DNA of 64,000 bases from VGSG01 sp040756375 (GTDB taxonomy: Bacteria > Desulfobacterota > Desulfomonilia > Desulfomonilales > Desulfomonilaceae). Position numbers and translations under genes: made by a program. Positions 61,611 to 64,000 of the stretch are shown one piece after another. The stretch covers positions 62,001 to 126,000 of the forward strand of contig JBFLZC010000005.1 of the NCBI GenBank assembly GCA_040756375.1. The letters run 5' to 3'. Position 1 is the first letter of the stretch. Each line of letters starts with the position of its first letter. The notes beneath the pieces are model-generated. The model was given only the letters and a program-made list of their open reading frames with translations. It ran no database searches and had not been told where the DNA came from.

Positions 61611-64000
61611 TTAGACGCCTGCTGTCTTCGATTGATACTTGAACGAATCGACAGAGATCCCCAAGAGGTTCGCGGCATCCTTCTTGACACCAGATGTGCG
61701 GCGAAGGGCCTCCTTCATCAGTTCCGACTTCACGTTCTTCAGCACCTCATTGAGATTGTTGGATTCATCGGGAAAGCTGACAGCGCAGAACCAGCGATCT
61801 AGATCATTGGTAGCTTCTTGTCGCTCCCAGAGCTGGATGTACTCCGGCCGTATTTTGCCGCCTTCCGAGAGAATCAGGGCGCGCTCCAAGACATTCTTCA
61901 ATTCTCGTACATTACCAGGCCAGTGATATTGGATCATTTTGGGTAGGCACCGCGCATCCATGTGAGGGATCTCTCCACAGCCTAAGTTGGCGCACAACTG
62001 GTTCAAGAGCGTATCAACGAGCAGCGGAACGTCTTCCGACCGTTCGCGAAGTGGAGGCACTTCTATCGTGAACACGTTGAGCCGGTGATACAGATCATGA
62101 CGAAAGCGGCCGGCCTCTACCTCGCTCTTGAGGTCACGGTTCGTTGCCGCGATGAGGCGAGCGTTCACCTCTGTGTTTGCCTCGCCCCCGACGCGGGTGA
62201 AAGATCGCGTGTCGAGAAAGGTCAGGAGTTTTGATTGGAGGGCTGGAGATAATTCTCCGATTTCGTTTAATAAGAGGGTGCCGCCTTCGGCAAGTTCCAG
62301 CATGCCTCGTTTGCGGGTTCGAGCCCCCGTGAACGATCCGGCTTCGTGGCCGAAAAGTTCGGATTCGGCAAGCTCTTTTGCCAGGGCGGCACAATTGATG
62401 GAAAAAAATGGTCCACTTGACCGGCTGGACAAACGATGAATATGGCCGGCTAGAAAATCCTTACCGCTGCCACTTTCTCCGAGGAGCAGGACGATACTGT
62501 CACTCCTGGCCGCCAACCGAACTTGGCGCAGTGCTCGGCTCATAGCGTTTGATTTGAAGTCCAGCTCACCTGTTTCCGGTTTTGCTTGAGTGCGCAAGCG
62601 TTCGGTCACGTCACGAGCGATGCCGCACAAACCGACGATCTCGCCCGACGAGTTCATCATGGGGACCTTAACGCAGTTGAATGTGAGTTCCCGTCCTCTC
62701 AGAACGAGCGTGTGTTCCGCTTCGATGACCTGGCCTGCCAGCACTCGGACGTCTTCTCGCTTGAGGCGAGTTGCTTGATCATGTCCGTACAGATCGTCAT
62801 CGGTCAATCCTGTGACATCCGATTCATTGGCTTCAAATACGGCTTGCATTGCCGGATTGAGGTGGGTGTATTTAAGCTCTCTGTCTTTCACGAAGATGCA
62901 ATCTCGAGCTTTCTCGAATATGGTCCGAAAGCGCTGTTCACTCTGACGCACGGACGCTTCAGCCCGAATCCTTTCAGAGATCTCGGCTTGCAGCTGCCTG
63001 TTGGCTTCCTTCAATTCGGACGTCCGCTCGTGAACTCGTTGCTCGAGTTCCTCGTAAGATCTTTGGAGAGCCTGTTCAGCTTTCTTCTGGGCGGTTATAT
63101 CTCTTCCCACACCTTGGTACTCTTTCACCCGACCCAGCTGATCGCGCATCACTTGGTATGTCCACTCTAGCCAGCGGATTTCTCCTTCGGGGGCTGTCAC
63201 GCGGTGTTGGTGTTTCTCTGGGGAAATGCCACTGCCAAGCGATTGAAAGAAATCTCGAACCGCTTCGAGGTCCCCGGAATAAACGAACTCAAAAAAATTG
63301 CGATCAAGAAGGTCTTCAGAATTGGTATTGAAGTAGCGCCTGAATGCCTCGTTGGCGAAAGAGAGACCGTAATCCGGAACCAGCCTACAAACGAGTTCAG
63401 TCTGGCTATCAACGAGGGCGCGATATCGTTCTTCGCTTCTCGCGAGAGACGCCGCGACCAGCTTGCGCTCCAGGACCTCTGCTTCGAGCTCACCGTTGAG
63501 TTTCTCCACTTTCTCCTTTTCTTTCAAGACGGATTCGATGAGGTCGTCTTTTTCGAAACGCAGCCTCAGAGATTCAAGTAAGACTCTATCTATGTGGACA
63601 CTGGCACCAACCAGCGCCACGGCGAATAACAAAAGAACGGCTCCCATCGTCACCGAGAACTCCGATCCTGCGCGAAAGAAACTTCCGGAAAGAGGGAGCG
63701 TAATGAGAAAAATCGAAATAATACTGCCCGGCAAGTGCGCGGCATACGTGATCGCGGCCGCGCCTCCTATACAACACAGAAAAAGCGCAACAATAAATTG
63801 GTGAGGCAATGAACCGAAAGGAAACAAAAGTATTCCGGCGGATCCGACCAGCAAGCTACCCACTATTACCGCCGCCGTCAACCCCCACTTCCAATAAACG
63901 CTGATATCAGTGACCGTCGATGCCTTTCTAAAGGCGGCACACAAAGCTTGACTCAATATTTGGGAAACGGTCACAGCCGCAAACCATGCTAGAATACGGC
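61611..64000 (-). CDS. Membrane-sensor sigma-54 activator: MASE-like-PAS-PAS-AAA+-Fis HTH (N-terminus beyond window)
   Basis: An enhancer-binding protein whose frame runs open to the window end, so the start is missing. The N-terminal membrane region is related to that of the kinase at 53.9 kb. Two PAS domains follow, with a coiled linker between them. The AAA+ domain has Walker A GESGSGKD, ESELFGHEAGSFTGA (the sigma-54-contact loop GSFTGA instead of GAFTGA), Walker B LLLNEIGEL with Asn for the usual Asp, and LRERSEDVPLL. It ends in a Fis-type HTH (GVKKDAANLLGISVDSFKY). Membrane-bound activators of this type are unusual. Palindromic sites and a sigma-54 promoter lie directly downstream. Confidence 0.88.
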   Translation of the reverse strand, partial: RILAWFAAVTVSQILSQALCAAFRKASTVTDISVYWKWGLTAAVIVGSLLVGSAGILLFPFGSLPHQFIVALFLCCIGGAAAITYAAHLPGSIISIFLITLPLSGSFFRAGSEFSVTMGAVLLLFAVALVGASVHIDRVLLESLRLRFEKDDLIESVLKEKEKVEKLNGELEAEVLERKLVAASLARSEERYRALVDSQTELVCRLVPDYGLSFANEAFRRYFNTNSEDLLDRNFFEFVYSGDLEAVRDFFQSLGSGISPEKHQHRVTAPEGEIRWLEWTYQVMRDQLGRVKEYQGVGRDITAQKKAEQALQRSYEELEQRVHERTSELKEANRQLQAEISERIRAEASVRQSEQRFRTIFEKARDCIFVKDRELKYTHLNPAMQAVFEANESDVTGLTDDDLYGHDQATRLKREDVRVLAGQVIEAEHTLVLRGRELTFNCVKVPMMNSSGEIVGLCGIARDVTERLRTQAKPETGELDFKSNAMSRALRQVRLAARSDSIVLLLGESGSGKDFLAGHIHRLSSRSSGPFFSINCAALAKELAESELFGHEAGSFTGARTRKRGMLELAEGGTLLLNEIGELSPALQSKLLTFLDTRSFTRVGGEANTEVNARLIAATNRDLKSEVEAGRFRHDLYHRLNVFTIEVPPLRERSEDVPLLVDTLLNQLCANLGCGEIPHMDARCLPKMIQYHWPGNVRELKNVLERALILSEGGKIRPEYIQLWERQEATNDLDRWFCAVSFPDESNNLNEVLKNVKSELMKEALRRTSGVKKDAANLLGISVDSFKYQSKTAGV

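Noticed and set aside
1..64000. tRNA, rRNA, CRISPR arrays, insertion sequences and prophage genes
   Set aside because: Looked for T-loop signatures, regularly spaced repeats, transposase and integrase motifs; none found.

Overview
The window reads as a chromosomal segment of an anaerobic, Gram-negative Desulfobacterota (former Deltaproteobacteria) organism, most like the Desulfomonile/Syntrophobacter side of that phylum. This rests on a NifS/NifU pair of the type common there, a three-subunit molybdenum hydroxylase, LarB, type IV pilus genes with sigma-54 control, PAS/HD-GYP/CHASE signalling proteins, TMTC-like TPR membrane proteins, a probable selenoprotein and many GC-rich palindromic intergenic repeats. 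The taxon is an inference; there is no rRNA or tRNA gene in the window. Genes lie on both strands in short operons, and no phage, IS element or CRISPR array is visible.

Layout. 1-6.4 kb: 3' end of argJ, a nifS-like/nifU-like operon with its own promoter, and a very large caspase-PEGA repeat protein. 6.4-12.3 kb: HD-domain hydrolase, sulfotransferase, exported arylsulfatase, DUF2905 protein. 12.3-19.5 kb: polysaccharide deacetylase and carbamoyltransferase operon, glycogen synthase, LeuD, HU/IHF, a small exported twin-CX3C protein. 19.8-27.7 kb: two PilT-type ATPases, a REC-PAS-HD-GYP regulator and a CHASE hybrid histidine kinase. 28-34.6 kb: clpB, yjbQ, a CBS protein, a candidate small RNA, larB and an EF2568-type cysteine desulfurase. 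34.8-38.6 kb: molybdenum hydroxylase operon, with a second candidate small RNA diverging from it. 39-46.8 kb: sugar epimerase, ferredoxin-reductase, TauE-like transporter, membrane glycosyltransferase and TMTC-like protein. 47.4-53.6 kb: pilA with a consensus sigma-54 promoter, then two tandemly duplicated TMTC-like genes, one carrying an in-frame insertion of an intergenic repeat. 53.9-64 kb: PAS histidine kinase, comM, a TGA-interrupted thioredoxin-like gene that looks like a selenoprotein, and a sigma-54 activator gene followed by palindromic operators, a sigma-54 promoter and an exported TPR protein gene.

How parts fit. pilA, two PilT ATPases, PAS/HD-GYP signalling and three TMTC-like glycosyltransferases suggest regulated, possibly glycosylated type IV pili. 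The last 4 kb reads as one circuit: sensor-activator, palindromic upstream sites, -24/-12 promoter and target gene. The selenocysteine-type thioredoxin and the molybdenum hydroxylase next to an EF2568-type desulfurase both point to selenium/sulfur trafficking, as does a NifS-like protein that has lost its pyridoxal-phosphate lysine. The strongest leads for novelty are the UMPC thioredoxin fusion (57791-58867), the PLP-less NifS (1486-2670), the sigma-54 circuit (61248-64000), the repeat domesticated inside a membrane protein (about 49.95-50.2 kb) and the two promoter-to-terminator small RNA candidates (32.2 and 38.9 kb).
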